DNA of 64,000 bases, taken from NCBI GenBank assembly GCA_905221605.1, contig CAJNDS010002099.1, forward strand, positions 60,001 through 124,000. Direction: 5' to 3'. Both the position numbers and the translations under genes were made by a program. The stretch comes from Symbiodinium natans (Eukaryota > Sar > Dinophyceae > Suessiales > Symbiodiniaceae). Positions 1 to 9,498 of this stretch are shown one piece after another. Position 1 is the stretch's first letter. Every line of letters begins with the position of its first letter. The notes beneath the pieces were generated by a model. That model did not search any database and had not been told where the DNA came from. It was given only the letters and a program-made list of their open reading frames with translations.

Positions 1-175
1 AAAAAAAGGCAGTCGTCTTTTCCTGCGTGTGGGCCATGTTCAGCTAGGAGGGCCGGCTAGGCAGTCCAGTGCTAGGCGGCAGGCTTTGTGACGGCACATG
101 CGGTCTGGAGCGGGCCCTGTAAGCTCCATTCCGGCTGGGCCGATCAGTATCCCGCAGGCTGTGCGCCATTGGGTG

Positions 176-2247
176 TCAGAGGCAATGTGTGCCATATGCA
201 CGGCTCCCCACGGGCCATTTGCAAGGATGATGCTCCGTGGGGCTGATGTCCTCTTCCGAGGAGTTCTGAGAAGTGTCTGAGTAGAGGCTGGAGTCGTCGG
301 AGGCGTCGTTAGTGCCGGCTGCTTGGCTGCTTGCCTGCATGAAACGGACGTCCCTGCGGTATAGGAAACGGCGCAGGCGGGGCTCCAGATGGGCGAGGGT
401 TAGGCTGCTCGGGGCAGCGTGTCTAGGCACCGAGAAAGGCGGTTCGGTGGTGGGGGCTTGGCCCCCACGGGCGATTGGGCGCGAGGGGCGCCAACCGTCT
501 GCCACCTTCTGGGACACGGTCGTTTGCACCCATAGGCTATCGACCGTGTCGTCTCTGCCGTAGAGCTCGGCACTACTTTTGTGATGGCCGGCGGTGCGGC
601 GGGCGTCTTCGGGCAGGCGTTGTTGTTTGGCGGCGCTGAGGAGGCCGACTTTGAGGCTGTGGATTGTGAAGGCGCTGGCCTCGTCACTGCATGCAGTGTT
701 AGGGGCATTAGGGCTGGTAAGTTGCATGCAGGCGCGCAAGGCAGGCAGGGCCTGTGAGTAAGACATAGGCGACCGAAAGGCGAAGTCTGTTGTGGCTTTG
801 GAGGCCCAATTGGGCAGGACAGGAAGCAGGAAATCCGGCTCGAGTTCCGAGTTCCAGAAAGCCTCTGTGGCCAGCCAGCATCTGTGTAGGCATAGGAGGT
901 AGTTTAGGCACCATGAGCTTGCTGTGCAGCGACCTGACAGGCCTGTCAGGGTCACAGCGAACGGCTGTCCTGTGCGCGATGTCTTGGTGGACCAGCAGAT
1001 CCCGCGAAGGGACTGGGCTGTGAGGCTGAGGCTGGAGAGGCGGACTCGTTGCAAGTCGCCGAAGCGCAGGCAGGCATGGTATGCCAGGAGGAAAGCTCCA
1101 AGCAGTAGAACCAGCTGTGTGCCGGAGGCTGGGCTGCAAACAATCTCTTCCCAGGCGACGACACAGGCCATGGGCAGGGGCAGGGCTTCTTTGCGATCTC
1201 TGGGCGGGCAAAGGCTTGAATGATGGCGTTTGAGACCATGCTGAGGAGGGCTTCCATCTGTGCCGTCCGGGCGAGCCAGGAGAGAGCGCGCAGCATGGTT
1301 TTGGGTGAGACGCGGCAGACGTCACGATCTTGTGCTCTTGATTCGAGAGCGGCATCGAGAAAGTCGGCTAGGCGGGCAAGGGTCAGCGTGTCTAGGCTGA
1401 TGTCCTGGGCTTGCAGGAAGGCAACAAACTGAGTGCATGCCGAGAGGTAGGCTTCCAGGCTGGAAGGTGCGTACTTGGCAATTGCCCGCAGTCGATGTTT
1501 GCGAGCAGGCAGTCTCTGTTGTGTGGATGGCGGCCGAGAGGCTGCTGCCTTGCTGAAAGCGTGGCTGGGCACCACCTCTGTCGAGGTCTGGAGTGGCGGG
1601 GTCTGATGCAGAGGAGCGGGCTTATTAAGGGAGGTGCTTAAAGGCGGGGGTCGGGGAGTCGGGGCCGGCTTAGGCTGTGCAGTCGGGAGGGCCATGTGAA
1701 AGCGCTTGCAGTGTGCAGGCGGAGGCAATCCTCCCGTAGGCGGGCAGGGGGCCCCATGGGCGGGCCCCGAGCGTGGCGGCAACTCCTCCCTGGCAGGCCA
1801 TGCGTTCCGCGGTCGGAGCAGCTGGGATATGTGATGGGGCGCTTGCACGGGCATGCGTGCGCGAGCTTTGGGCGGCCTTAGCGGCGAAGATAACTGAGTT
1901 GAGCTGACAGATTCGCCGGGGTGGCTCGCTGGCGTGAAGGAAAGCCCTGCAGGCGGTAGGCTGATCAAGTCCCAGGAGCCAGAGTGCGGCGACGACTCCG
2001 GGAGGCCTGGGCAAGATTCTGGCATGGCGGATCTGGGGCTGTGGGCACATTCTTCGGATGTGCGGTCCTCTATGAGGGACAGAGCGTCATCTTCCAGGTA
2101 GGCGGCCCCTAGTTCCGCATCCGACTCGATGCTGAGCCGGTGGTGCGGCGAGAGCAGGCTGGTCTCCGAGCTGGGCCCGAGTCTGGCTCGCTTGCTGTCC
2201 GGAGTTGGGCTCCAGGAGGCACGGGGCTTGAACAGGGCATGTGACAT
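176..2247 (-). pseudogene. Tyrosine recombinase (YR) of the retroelement, split by one frameshift
   Basis: This is the integrase-equivalent enzyme that would insert a circular DNA copy of the element. The first frame (2247 down to about 1190) has a long proline-rich N-terminus, then a helical segment starting SLEAYLSACTQFVAFLQ that resembles the core-binding domain. The second frame (about 1190 down to 176, numbered from 1171) carries the catalytic domain. It has R36 in AYHACLRFGDL, the beta-hairpin lysine region TKTSRTGQPF, H171 and K174 in HSLK, the GHH box at 195-197 and nucleophile Y204 in LYGRDD. The shift needed is -1, near 1185-1195. The usual HxxR box reads HxxK. The serine/acidic C-terminal tail is not catalytic. 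It may be a true frameshift, a programmed one or an error. Confidence 0.75.
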
Positions 2248-2628
2248 GTTGGGGCGCAGGAAGTCAACAGGCTCTCAAGAACGGCTGCGGCAGGCAACGA
2301 GACGGATCTTCCAGGACGCATGTCGGGGCTGCATGTGTGCATACATGGACACAAGACAACAAACAAGCATGCAAGCTGGGCACCCCTTTTCCTTTGTCTC
2401 GTTCGCGTCGAGGATGTCGAAGATGAGCTGCACCTGGTCAGGGTGAAAGGAGGGGGCAGCATGGGGAGCATGTCTGTATCCCTGGCGGCAGAGGCTTTTT
2501 GACACATGTGCGATCTGGGCAGTGTGGGCAAGAAACTTGTGTCCTGAGCAGGCAAGGCCCTGAAGTTGGGCAGTGATCTTCCTAGGCGTGCCAAACCACG
2601 TGTGGGCGGGGCAGGCCAGTGAGCGCCC

Positions 2629-4248
2629 TTAGGGCCTGGCGAAGTGTCCCCAGGGGGATTCCCTGTGCCGGTCGAATTCGTGGCAGCGGCTGCATTGGTG
2701 GCGATCGTGCCTATCGGCGTCAGGCTCATCCACGTTTTGGGCACACACGAGGCCCCATGGGCAGAAGGGCTGAGTGCTGCAGGGCCGGGCACATCGTAGG
2801 CGTCTGTTGTGGTCCATGTAGAGGAGTCGTGTGTCCTCCTGGGCAATCCGGAAAGTGTCCGGTAGGCAAATGCTGGGCACAATGGTGCAACCGCGATACC
2901 TCCTGTCGGGCGGTTCGGGGATGCAGAGGCGTGGGCAGGGAGGCAGTCTGTCTGCTGCCGGCAGCGGGGCAAAGGAAGAGGTCCTGTGGGCAGGGTCTCG
3001 AAAGGCGGACCTGCGAGGCTCGTGTGCGTCTCCTTTGTCGGAGAGTAGGCCGCGCAGGTCTGTATCTGCATCAGTCCTGCCATCGTCGGCTGCTCGGTTG
3101 CCGGGCGCCGGGCCGTCGGCGGGCTCCGACAGGCTGGGCGGGTTGTCAAAAGGATATGGGCCCGAGAAGACGGAAAAGGACTCCGAGTCCAGCATGAACT
3201 TTGATCCGATGATCCCCTGGGCGGCTTGGGACTTGATGAGCTCGTAGTCCAGGCTGTGGATCATGATGGAGTTGTTGTCGTCTCTGACGATGCACTCCCG
3301 TCCATCTTCAAAGCATGACATGGGCAAGGGCCCGTGTTGGTGCCTGGGCTGAGTAGGCGGGCCGCAGGCATCGGAGGCGTCTGCTGCTAGAGGCGGAGGA
3401 GATGAGTCATCTCTGGGCGATGGGGCCTCGTAAGTGAACCAGAAGGTCGACCAGTCCACCTCCTTGGCACCTCCAGGCGGCTGACCTAGGCCGTAGAAGT
3501 GATACCACGTGCGTCCATCATATCGCTTCATGGGCAGGTGGTATGCATCGGGCGGCGTGGGCTCTGTGGGCTTGGCTTTGACCGGCACAACTGTGGGCTG
3601 TGCGGGAGGCTGTGGCTCTGGCGGGGCAGGCTCAGTAGGCGCCACTGCATCCTCGGAATCCTCCAGATCCGGGTCAGGCAGTGTGCTAGGCCCTGCAAAG
3701 AAGGCAGCGACCGCGTCGGTGGCTTCCTCGGCAAGATCAGCCCAAGCCTTCCTTTCCAAGGCTGTGGCGTCGGCAGGAATCTTGCCACCAGGCGCCCTCG
3801 GCAGTGGAGGCAGGTCGGGGCCCGTGGCAGGCGTTTCAGGCTTGGAGTGCGCGATGTGCTCGAGCAGCTCAGTAGGCACGAGAACTCGGTCTCGGTTGAA
3901 GTGCAGTGTAGGCAGTGCGCGGCCCTCGGCAAAGGCTTTGCGGACGTGGTTAGCCGTCCATAGGCAGGACGTGGCTTGATGCACCGCGCAGAGATCAGCC
4001 CCTGGACGTGGCGCGCAGGCCACACACACACGGGGCAATGAACAATCCCCCAACTTTCCGCAATCTCGTTTGGAGACGGGACACAGCCCATGCAGCACGC
4101 GAGCTGTGCGTCGACAAGCCGCCGGAGGTGGATGCCCCCGCCAGGGTGCTCGTAGACCTCTTTGCAGGCAAGGCGCCAATCTCTGCAGCAGCCTCACAAA
4201 TGGGCATCCCACACTGGGCTCCCATAGACATTGCCATTGACGAAGCAC
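2629..4248 (-). CDS. Gag-like protein of the YR retroelement
   Basis: This long minus-strand frame (up to 539 residues) lies upstream of, and in the same direction as, the recombinase. The middle is rich in proline and acidic residues. A conserved-looking stretch around RYDGRTWYHFYGLGQPP is followed by a compact segment with SLDYELIKSQAAQGIIG. The C-terminus is Cys/His rich (CARPC, QPFCPWGLVC, HQCSRCHEFDRHR), which looks like a zinc-binding nucleocapsid-type module. I recognise no enzyme, so gag is inferred from position and the Cys/His cluster. The N-terminal 80 residues overlap the methyltransferase frame on the other strand, and the true start is probably below 4010. The 380 bp between its stop and the recombinase start hold no other obvious gene. 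Confidence 0.45.
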   Translation of the reverse strand: MLRQWQCLWEPSVGCPFVRLLQRLAPCLQRGLRAPWRGHPPPAACRRTARVLHGLCPVSKRDCGKLGDCSLPRVCVACAPRPGADLCAVHQATSCLWTANHVRKAFAEGRALPTLHFNRDRVLVPTELLEHIAHSKPETPATGPDLPPLPRAPGGKIPADATALERKAWADLAEEATDAVAAFFAGPSTLPDPDLEDSEDAVAPTEPAPPEPQPPAQPTVVPVKAKPTEPTPPDAYHLPMKRYDGRTWYHFYGLGQPPGGAKEVDWSTFWFTYEAPSPRDDSSPPPLAADASDACGPPTQPRHQHGPLPMSCFEDGRECIVRDDNNSIMIHSLDYELIKSQAAQGIIGSKFMLDSESFSVFSGPYPFDNPPSLSEPADGPAPGNRAADDGRTDADTDLRGLLSDKGDAHEPRRSAFRDPAHRTSSFAPLPAADRLPPCPRLCIPEPPDRRYRGCTIVPSICLPDTFRIAQEDTRLLYMDHNRRLRCARPCSTQPFCPWGLVCAQNVDEPDADRHDRHQCSRCHEFDRHRESPWGHFARP

Positions 4249-4895
4249 ACGACATACTCTCTGATGCCTTCTTCACTCGCCTGCTCCGGCTAGCCTGGTC
4301 TGGTCGCATAGCCCTCCTAGTGGCGGCCCCGCCTTGCCGAGACTACTCAGTGCTCAAGCTCGCACCGGGGGGCCCCCCTCCGTGCCGCACGCCCGAGCAC
4401 CTCAATGGCCTGCCTTCCAATAGCCCAGTGCTCGCACGCCAAGCCGAAGAAAGCCGCCGCATACATGAACGGTGCCATCAACTCTGCCGAGCAGTTGCAT
4501 CCTCGGGGGGAACTTGGGTCCTTGAAAACCCCCCTTCCAGCATGGCCTGGCTGGAGCCCTCATGCCAACAACTCTTGCGCGCCTCAGCTGCCCACGTAGC
4601 CTCAGTTGCCGCCTGCGGCTTTGGAGTGACGTGGTCCAAATCCTGGGCTTTCGCCTCCAACAGCCCCCATATTCGAAAGGTGCAGCACAACTGCGCCCAC
4701 GCTTTCGAGCACCCATCCCTGCGCAACAAGCGGGACACTTCGGGCAGGTACATCAGCTCCAGCACAGCTGAATACCCTGCCGCGCTCGCCTGCAGCCTGC
4801 TTCAGACCTTCCAGCACATGTGGCCGACTTCTGCCCCGACAACCGCGATCCCCTTGCCTCTCGAGGCCTTCAAAGCACCGCCGACTCCTCGATGA
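4008..4895 (+). CDS. DNA cytosine methyltransferase-like domain protein of the retroelement
   Basis: The frame opens at a GTG; the first ATG is at 4038, so about 285 residues. Numbering from 4008, it shows hallmarks of the C5-cytosine methyltransferase fold. Motif I is VLVDLFAG (47-54, AdoMet binding), motif IV is AAPPCRDYS with candidate catalytic Cys110, and a motif-VI-like ENPP lies at 173-176. The order and spacing suit a minimal Dcm-like domain without an obvious target-recognition region. The 3' end overlaps the RT frame by 76 nt in the -1 frame. DIRS elements usually carry an N6-adenine (Dam-like) domain; cytosine methyltransferase capture by dinoflagellate and charophyte retrotransposons has been reported (from memory). 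Activity is unproven. Confidence 0.65.
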   Translation: MARRPHTHGAMNNPPTFRNLVWRRDTAHAARELCVDKPPEVDAPARVLVDLFAGKAPISAAASQMGIPHWAPIDIAIDEAHDILSDAFFTRLLRLAWSGRIALLVAAPPCRDYSVLKLAPGGPPPCRTPEHLNGLPSNSPVLARQAEESRRIHERCHQLCRAVASSGGTWVLENPPSSMAWLEPSCQQLLRASAAHVASVAACGFGVTWSKSWAFASNSPHIRKVQHNCAHAFEHPSLRNKRDTSGRYISSSTAEYPAALACSLLQTFQHMWPTSAPTTAIPLPLEAFKAPPTPR

Positions 4896-6994
4896 CGGCC
4901 ACGCCCCAAGCTTGCCTAGCACCCCTCATTGAGAAAATGCAAGCTTGGTGCATGCAAGATGACCGATACAAGCGCATTGCCGCACACATAGCCCAGAGCA
5001 AGCCCGAACATCCCCTCTCCGAAGAGGAACAGGGCTCGCGGCTGCAAATGGCGGCAGCCACCCTGAACATGCCGCCGCAATCAGCCTCTGCCATAGAAGA
5101 GGGCCAGCCCTTTCGCCTTGGCCTTCTATCGCACTTGGCCCGCATAACCCAGGACATTGATAAGCACTTGCCCTCCGTCCTGGCTCAAGGAGTGCCCACG
5201 GGTGTCTTCGAGCCCATTGTCAGCAGCAACCAATGGCCTGCCGTTGACGCCCAACAGGCCCAGCACCCGCTGGACACTTGCCTCAAAGAGTTTGACACCA
5301 ACTGGAAGAACGCCGAGGCCCAGCCCGACCTCCTCCAGCGCCTAATTGAGGAAGAAATGGCCCAGGGGTGGGTCATAGAAATTCCTGGGGGCGAACAGGA
5401 AGCTCGCGCCAAATGGCCTAAAGGCATCGCCATAGGGAAGCTAAACGTGGTACAGGCCGATGGCAAAGACCCCAGGATGGTCCTTGACAGCTCAGTGTGT
5501 AATGTGAACCCACGCTGCACACTACCTGAAAGGGTCTGCCTACCTACAGCCGCCGACGTGCGCACGACCTTCAAGCCTCACGATCCGCCCAATGCCTCAC
5601 AAGGAGCCGCCCTTGACTTCAAAGCTGCCCACAAGCGGGTCAAGGTTCGCCACTCGGACCAAGGCCTACTGCTTTTCCGCAATGCCGGCCGCCTATATGC
5701 CTATGTGGTCTGCCATTTCGGCGCCCGGTTCTCCGCCTACTGGTGGCAGCGGGTCGGGGCCCTGCTCTTGCGGCTCCTCCACCGCCTCATGGCCCCCGAG
5801 CCGCACAAAGCTTGGCTCTACGTAGATGACCTCCTGCTCTCTCTTTTGCATTGCCGCGCACCCCAGCAACTGGCCTTCGTCGTGGCCTACCTCTCCCTGA
5901 TAGGAGCGCCCATCAGCTGGAAGAAGGCCTCCTTCGGACCCAGGATCATCTGGTGCGGCTGGCAGTTCTGTTTCCGCACCGAAACCGTCTGCCTAGCCCA
6001 GCCCAAGTTGGACAAACTCCGCGCACAGCTGCTCCAATTGCTGCAGCACAAGCGGGTCCCCCGCAAAGAGCTGGAGGCGTGCCTCGGCCTACTAATGTGG
6101 GCCACGAGCATCAGCCCACACCTCCGCTGCTTCACGGCCCCGATCTACTCAGATCTGCATAGCCCGCCGGGCACGTGCTACCCCGTGCCTCCGAGAAGCT
6201 GGTCACAGTTCCTCTGGTGCCTCGACGCCTCTTGCAGAATTACTAAGGACGCCTCGTACCTTCAGCTCCCATTGCATGCCAAAGTTATCGAGGTCAAAGG
6301 CAAGCCCGTCCGAGCCAAAACGGACATTTGGCCTATTCCGGCCGCCGACAAAACGATCTGGGTCCGCATTGCAGACCCCTCAGCCTCGGAGATTACGCTG
6401 CGCAACGAAAGCAAGGCCGCCATACACTGGCTCGCCCAGTGCTTCGCCTACGAATTTGCCATGCCGCTGGCCCGCCAGCCTCTTCTGCCCTGCCTATCAG
6501 CCGCAGACGCCATGGCAGACGGTACCACCGTCGGAATTGGAGGATGGCTGTCCACATCCTCTCACACCTGGTGGTTTGCACAGCAATGGGATATCAAGGA
6601 ACTCCGCACAGCCTGGCCTTTCCTCACGAAGGATGCCCAGCAGTAAATCGCCTGCTTCGAAACCGTGGCACAGTGGGTTCTGCTGCAAATGGCCTACGAG
6701 GCCACTGGTTGCTCCTGCCTCAGGTTCTGCGTCGCCTCGCGCAGCGACAATAGCCCTACTCAGGCCTCCATTAACAAACTCTTCACAACGGCCTTTCCGC
6801 TTAGCTTCTTCCTGGAGAAGGTGGCCTCCTGGGCCCACGCACGCGGCCTAGAATTGGAAATCGGCCATATTCCCGGAGCCAAGAACACCGACGCTGACGA
6901 CCTCAGCCGGCGAAGTTCTCTCGCTCTAGCCATGCCCGCAGATTCCAGGTGCACCTTTCGCACTTGCACAAGTCGGCCCATGAGGTTAGCCTAG
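4820..6994 (+). pseudogene. Reverse transcriptase/RNase H of the YR retroelement, one in-frame stop
   Basis: The enzyme would copy element RNA into DNA. Counted from 4820 (a GTG), the frame has an N-terminal region with LAQGVPTG, RT motif A with D266 in LDFKAAHK, a motif-B-like FGARFSAYWW, and motif C YVDD at 334-337. Then follows a connection region and RNase H with D563/D567 in ADAMADGTTVGIGGW. A TAA at 6644-6646 interrupts RNase H. The same frame continues without shift through IACFETVAQ (the expected catalytic Glu), SDN, and the C-terminal HIPGAKNTDADDLSRR typical of retroelement RNase H. The stop may be a nonsense mutation, a recoded codon or an error. No protease is visible, as in other YR elements. 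Confidence 0.85.
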
Positions 6995-7125
6995 CCTCTG
7001 CTGACGTGCCATGGAGCCAAGGTCTCCTGGACATAGCGTCCCCTGCACAAGCCTGGTCAGACCACACGCGGTGGGGGTGCCAGGCCTTAACTTCACTGGT
7101 CTGCCCCGGGCCGCTAAAGTGGGGT

Positions 7126-7343
7126 TATGCCATGCATCAGGACCGGAGCCTCTCGCCTGAGAAGCTGCCCGGCCTGATTGCCAAACTCGCCCAGAGCAGC
7201 ACCCGTGAAAAAAGGCCATCGCATGCAGGGTAGGACGCTGTTGCCCCTAATCCCCCTCCCGTAGGGTCTTTGGGATCTAGAGGGCTCGTTCTACCCGCTC
7301 GTCCCCAACTAGGGTTAGGTCTTGCAGTGGGCGTTGTCTGAAC
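7126..7343 (+). repeat. Split direct repeat B1 of the YR retroelement
   Basis: This 218-bp sequence begins TATGCCATGCATCAG and ends GTTGTCTGAAC. It is repeated without any difference I could find at 7644-7861. It starts about 130 bp after the RNase H frame. It contains a 19-bp segment (about 7302-7320) whose reverse complement, with one mismatch, recurs at about 7440-7458 inside the spacer. Confidence 0.85.
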
Positions 7344-7349
7344 GCACTG
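7325..7349. other. Palindrome at the B1/A2 junction, candidate recombinase site
   Basis: The bases read CAGTG-GG-CGTT, a 5-base centre GTCTG, then AACG-CACTG. The inverted arms differ only by two extra G residues on the left. The junction between B1 and A2 lies inside the right arm. Tyrosine recombinases act on paired inverted arms around a short core, and B-A junctions of YR elements are the expected circle junction, so this is a reasonable candidate site. It is inference from symmetry and position. Confidence 0.5.
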
Positions 7350-7643
7350 GGTTTTTTGTTTCCCAGGTGTTTTGACACGCACGAATCATGACCGCCCATG
7401 TTCGCCCACGCCCAGCTGGCTTCTGGCTCAGCTGGCCCCGACCTAACCCGAGTTGGGGCCATGCATAGCGTGTGAGCATCTTTTTCGCCAGCCCTCCCTT
7501 GCCCTGCTCACTCAACGCCAGACTCCAAACACTCTCCACATAGCCGACAGCTCTCTGCTTTGAGAGTGGAGTAGCCCAGCACACTGCCTCCCAAAGCGGA
7601 GTAGCCCAGTACACTGCCGCACTATTGCCCCCCAAAGAGGGGG
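7344..7643 (+). repeat. Spacer A2 between B1 and B2
   Basis: These 300 bp sit between the two identical repeats. In the Ngaro/PAT layout this segment duplicates the left terminal repeat A1, which is not in the window, so the assignment is inferred. It contains two short direct repeats of GGAGTAGCCCAG near 7567 and 7600. Confidence 0.5.
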
Positions 7644-7861
7644 TATGCCATGCATCAGGACCGGAGCCTCTCGCCTGAGAAGCTGCCCGGCCTGATTGCC
7701 AAACTCGCCCAGAGCAGCACCCGTGAAAAAAGGCCATCGCATGCAGGGTAGGACGCTGTTGCCCCTAATCCCCCTCCCGTAGGGTCTTTGGGATCTAGAG
7801 GGCTCGTTCTACCCGCTCGTCCCCAACTAGGGTTAGGTCTTGCAGTGGGCGTTGTCTGAAC
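7644..7861 (+). repeat. Split direct repeat B2, right terminus of the YR retroelement
   Basis: Second identical copy of the 218-bp repeat, offset 518 bp from B1. Identity stops exactly after GTTGTCTGAAC. In B1 the next bases complete a palindrome, whereas here unrelated DNA follows. That is what an insertion boundary should look like. Confidence 0.8.
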
Positions 7862-8700
7862 TCTGTATTACGACCTCTGAAAAACCTGTCCTGTTAGATG
7901 AGGTGAGGAAGGAATGGATTCCCCGGAGCTCTGATGAGGTAGACTGGTCGTGGGAAGCTGAGACGAGAGTCCGAATTGCTGAGTTGGAACATCGGATCTC
8001 CACAGATCGTGAAAGCGATGGTTCGTTCAAAAGCCGTAAGACTGCTAAGTACCCTCAATGCCTGGCTGCTGAGTTTGCATTGCACATCAGGCCGCTTCTT
8101 GCAGCTTCTTGCAGGTGCACAGATTGATCACACCCTTGCTACTGCGTCGGCGTTAGTACCTGTAAAGGCCATGGACGTTGGACCGTGGGTGATCCACGAT
8201 GGGGCAGGTCGCCACTCTTGTGGGGATTGGAGCACTCCATTATGTAGTGATAAGCTTAAGAGTCTTCGGACACACCTTTTAGGGAAAGTTTGTGACGTGC
8301 AGGGCCCCAAACGCCTGCTTGCTAAAGCCACTTGGCCTAATCTTGAACCCCTTTTCTCCGAGTCGGAGGTGCAAGATGCGCGCAAAGAATTCTTCTCCTG
8401 CCTAGGGCCTAGGAGTGGCAACTGATGCAAATACATGGGCGGTCCGTGAGCATCAACCCTTGCATCTGCATGCGCTGGAGGCACTTGCCTGTTTTTGTGG
8501 TGATCCGGATGTGAGCCTTTGTAAATCCCTTTTGCAAGGCGTCCCTACGGGGTACAACAACGATATCCCAGTGTCAAATTGTTTTTGGCCTAATCAAAAA
8601 GAGAACTTGGAGGATGTATCACTTTCCATTCACATGCAGAATTGGCGCTCGGCATCAGTTGATCCGTCAGTTACTCAGGCCTTACTATGCATCATGCTGA
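7862..8700 (+). pseudogene. Fragment of a related retroelement upstream of its RT domain
   Basis: Three successive plus-strand frames give retroelement-like sequence with at least one shift near 8400. They contain VIHDGAGRHSCGDWS (about 8190-8240) and then LLQGVPTGYNNDIP with a following SNCFW. The second motif matches the LAQGVPTG region that precedes RT in the neighbouring YR element, including a downstream NW. The similarity ends near 8700 before any RT motif. I read it as a broken copy of a related family into which, or beside which, the YR element inserted. Not functional. Confidence 0.5.
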
Positions 8701-8959
8701 CGATGACCGGAGCGATTTGGTTTGTTCCTACGTACTTCTACCTATCTTTTCTGGGATCGCTTAAAGCGTTGCTTCGGTCTGTCATGGGTGGGGTAACCTG
8801 ATCCCACCCATCAACCTTTTTTGTGCATCGTTGACTGTTTCCTCAAGTGGACGTTGGTGAGGATTTCCGGCACTCGTGAGAAAACAAAGCGTGGAGCGAA
8901 GCTCGCAGTCTTCTGAAGCCTCCGGCTATACCGCTAGCAAGCGCAACTAGTTTATAGAA

Positions 8960-9425
8960 CTTTTGGAATTCGCTTCGACTTTTGCAGCCGGTCGTGCTGC
9001 ACGTCGGTCGGGGCGATTCTGTTATCGCGGCATATTCGGGGGTTTGCTGCACCGAACTCGTCGCGTGTTCGCCACTTCTCGAGAAACAAAAAGAGTGCTT
9101 GTGAATCCGTGTGTCTTATTTCTATTTGAATTCATTGATTTCACGATGCCTTGATTTTCTGCGGATATTGGTGAGATATATTCTGGGCTATATATTCTGC
9201 AGATGATCGTAACGGATCGTGACTCCACACGGTTCGTGTTGGGGCCAACACATCTGTTTGGGGTCTGCCGACACGGAAGGCGTCTGGAGGGGAGGATTTT
9301 TTCCTTCCGTATCATTTTTATGCTAGTGCGAAAGTTTGGGGGGGAAAATTGACTGCTATTTTCATGGCATGACATGTTCGCCCGCCGGAGTCGTGTCCTG
9401 CTCAGTAGCGGCAGTCACATTTTCT
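8960..9425 (+). repeat. 0.46-kb direct repeat, copy 1
   Basis: This is nearly identical to 9499-9960, differing by a few substitutions and 1-2 base indels in homopolymers around 9296-9350. No protein is recognised. It could be an LTR-like or terminal repeat, or a simple local duplication; clear TG...CA ends are not visible. Confidence 0.7.
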
Positions 9426-9498
9426 CTTGCCCACCATCCTTCCCCTTGCACCTGCCTTGGGGACGCTGTTCGGTGTAGGGTGTTTGTTCCCCGCGTCG

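Larger units (their letters stand above)
1..7861. mobile_element. Tyrosine-recombinase (DIRS/Ngaro-like) retroelement, left end missing
   Basis: A GC-rich block carries the parts expected of a YR retrotransposon. These are a tyrosine recombinase (minus strand, 176-2247), a gag-like frame (minus, 2629-4248), a methyltransferase-like frame (plus, 4008-4895) and RT/RNase H (plus, 4820-6994). The right end holds two identical 218-bp direct repeats (7126-7343 and 7644-7861) around about 300 bp of unrelated sequence. Known YR elements of the Ngaro/PAT kind end in this B1-A2-B2 order. No matching A1 is visible, so the left terminus probably lies before base 1. The opposite-strand arrangement is unusual, and I cannot exclude that two elements meet near 4000. 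The identity of the two repeats suggests a recent insertion. Confidence 0.7.

Noticed and set aside
2109-3149. 346-codon minus-strand frame overlapping the gag-like frame
   Set aside because: It overlaps the better candidate in another frame and is rich in Pro/Arg/Ser without conserved motifs; high GC makes such shadow frames common.
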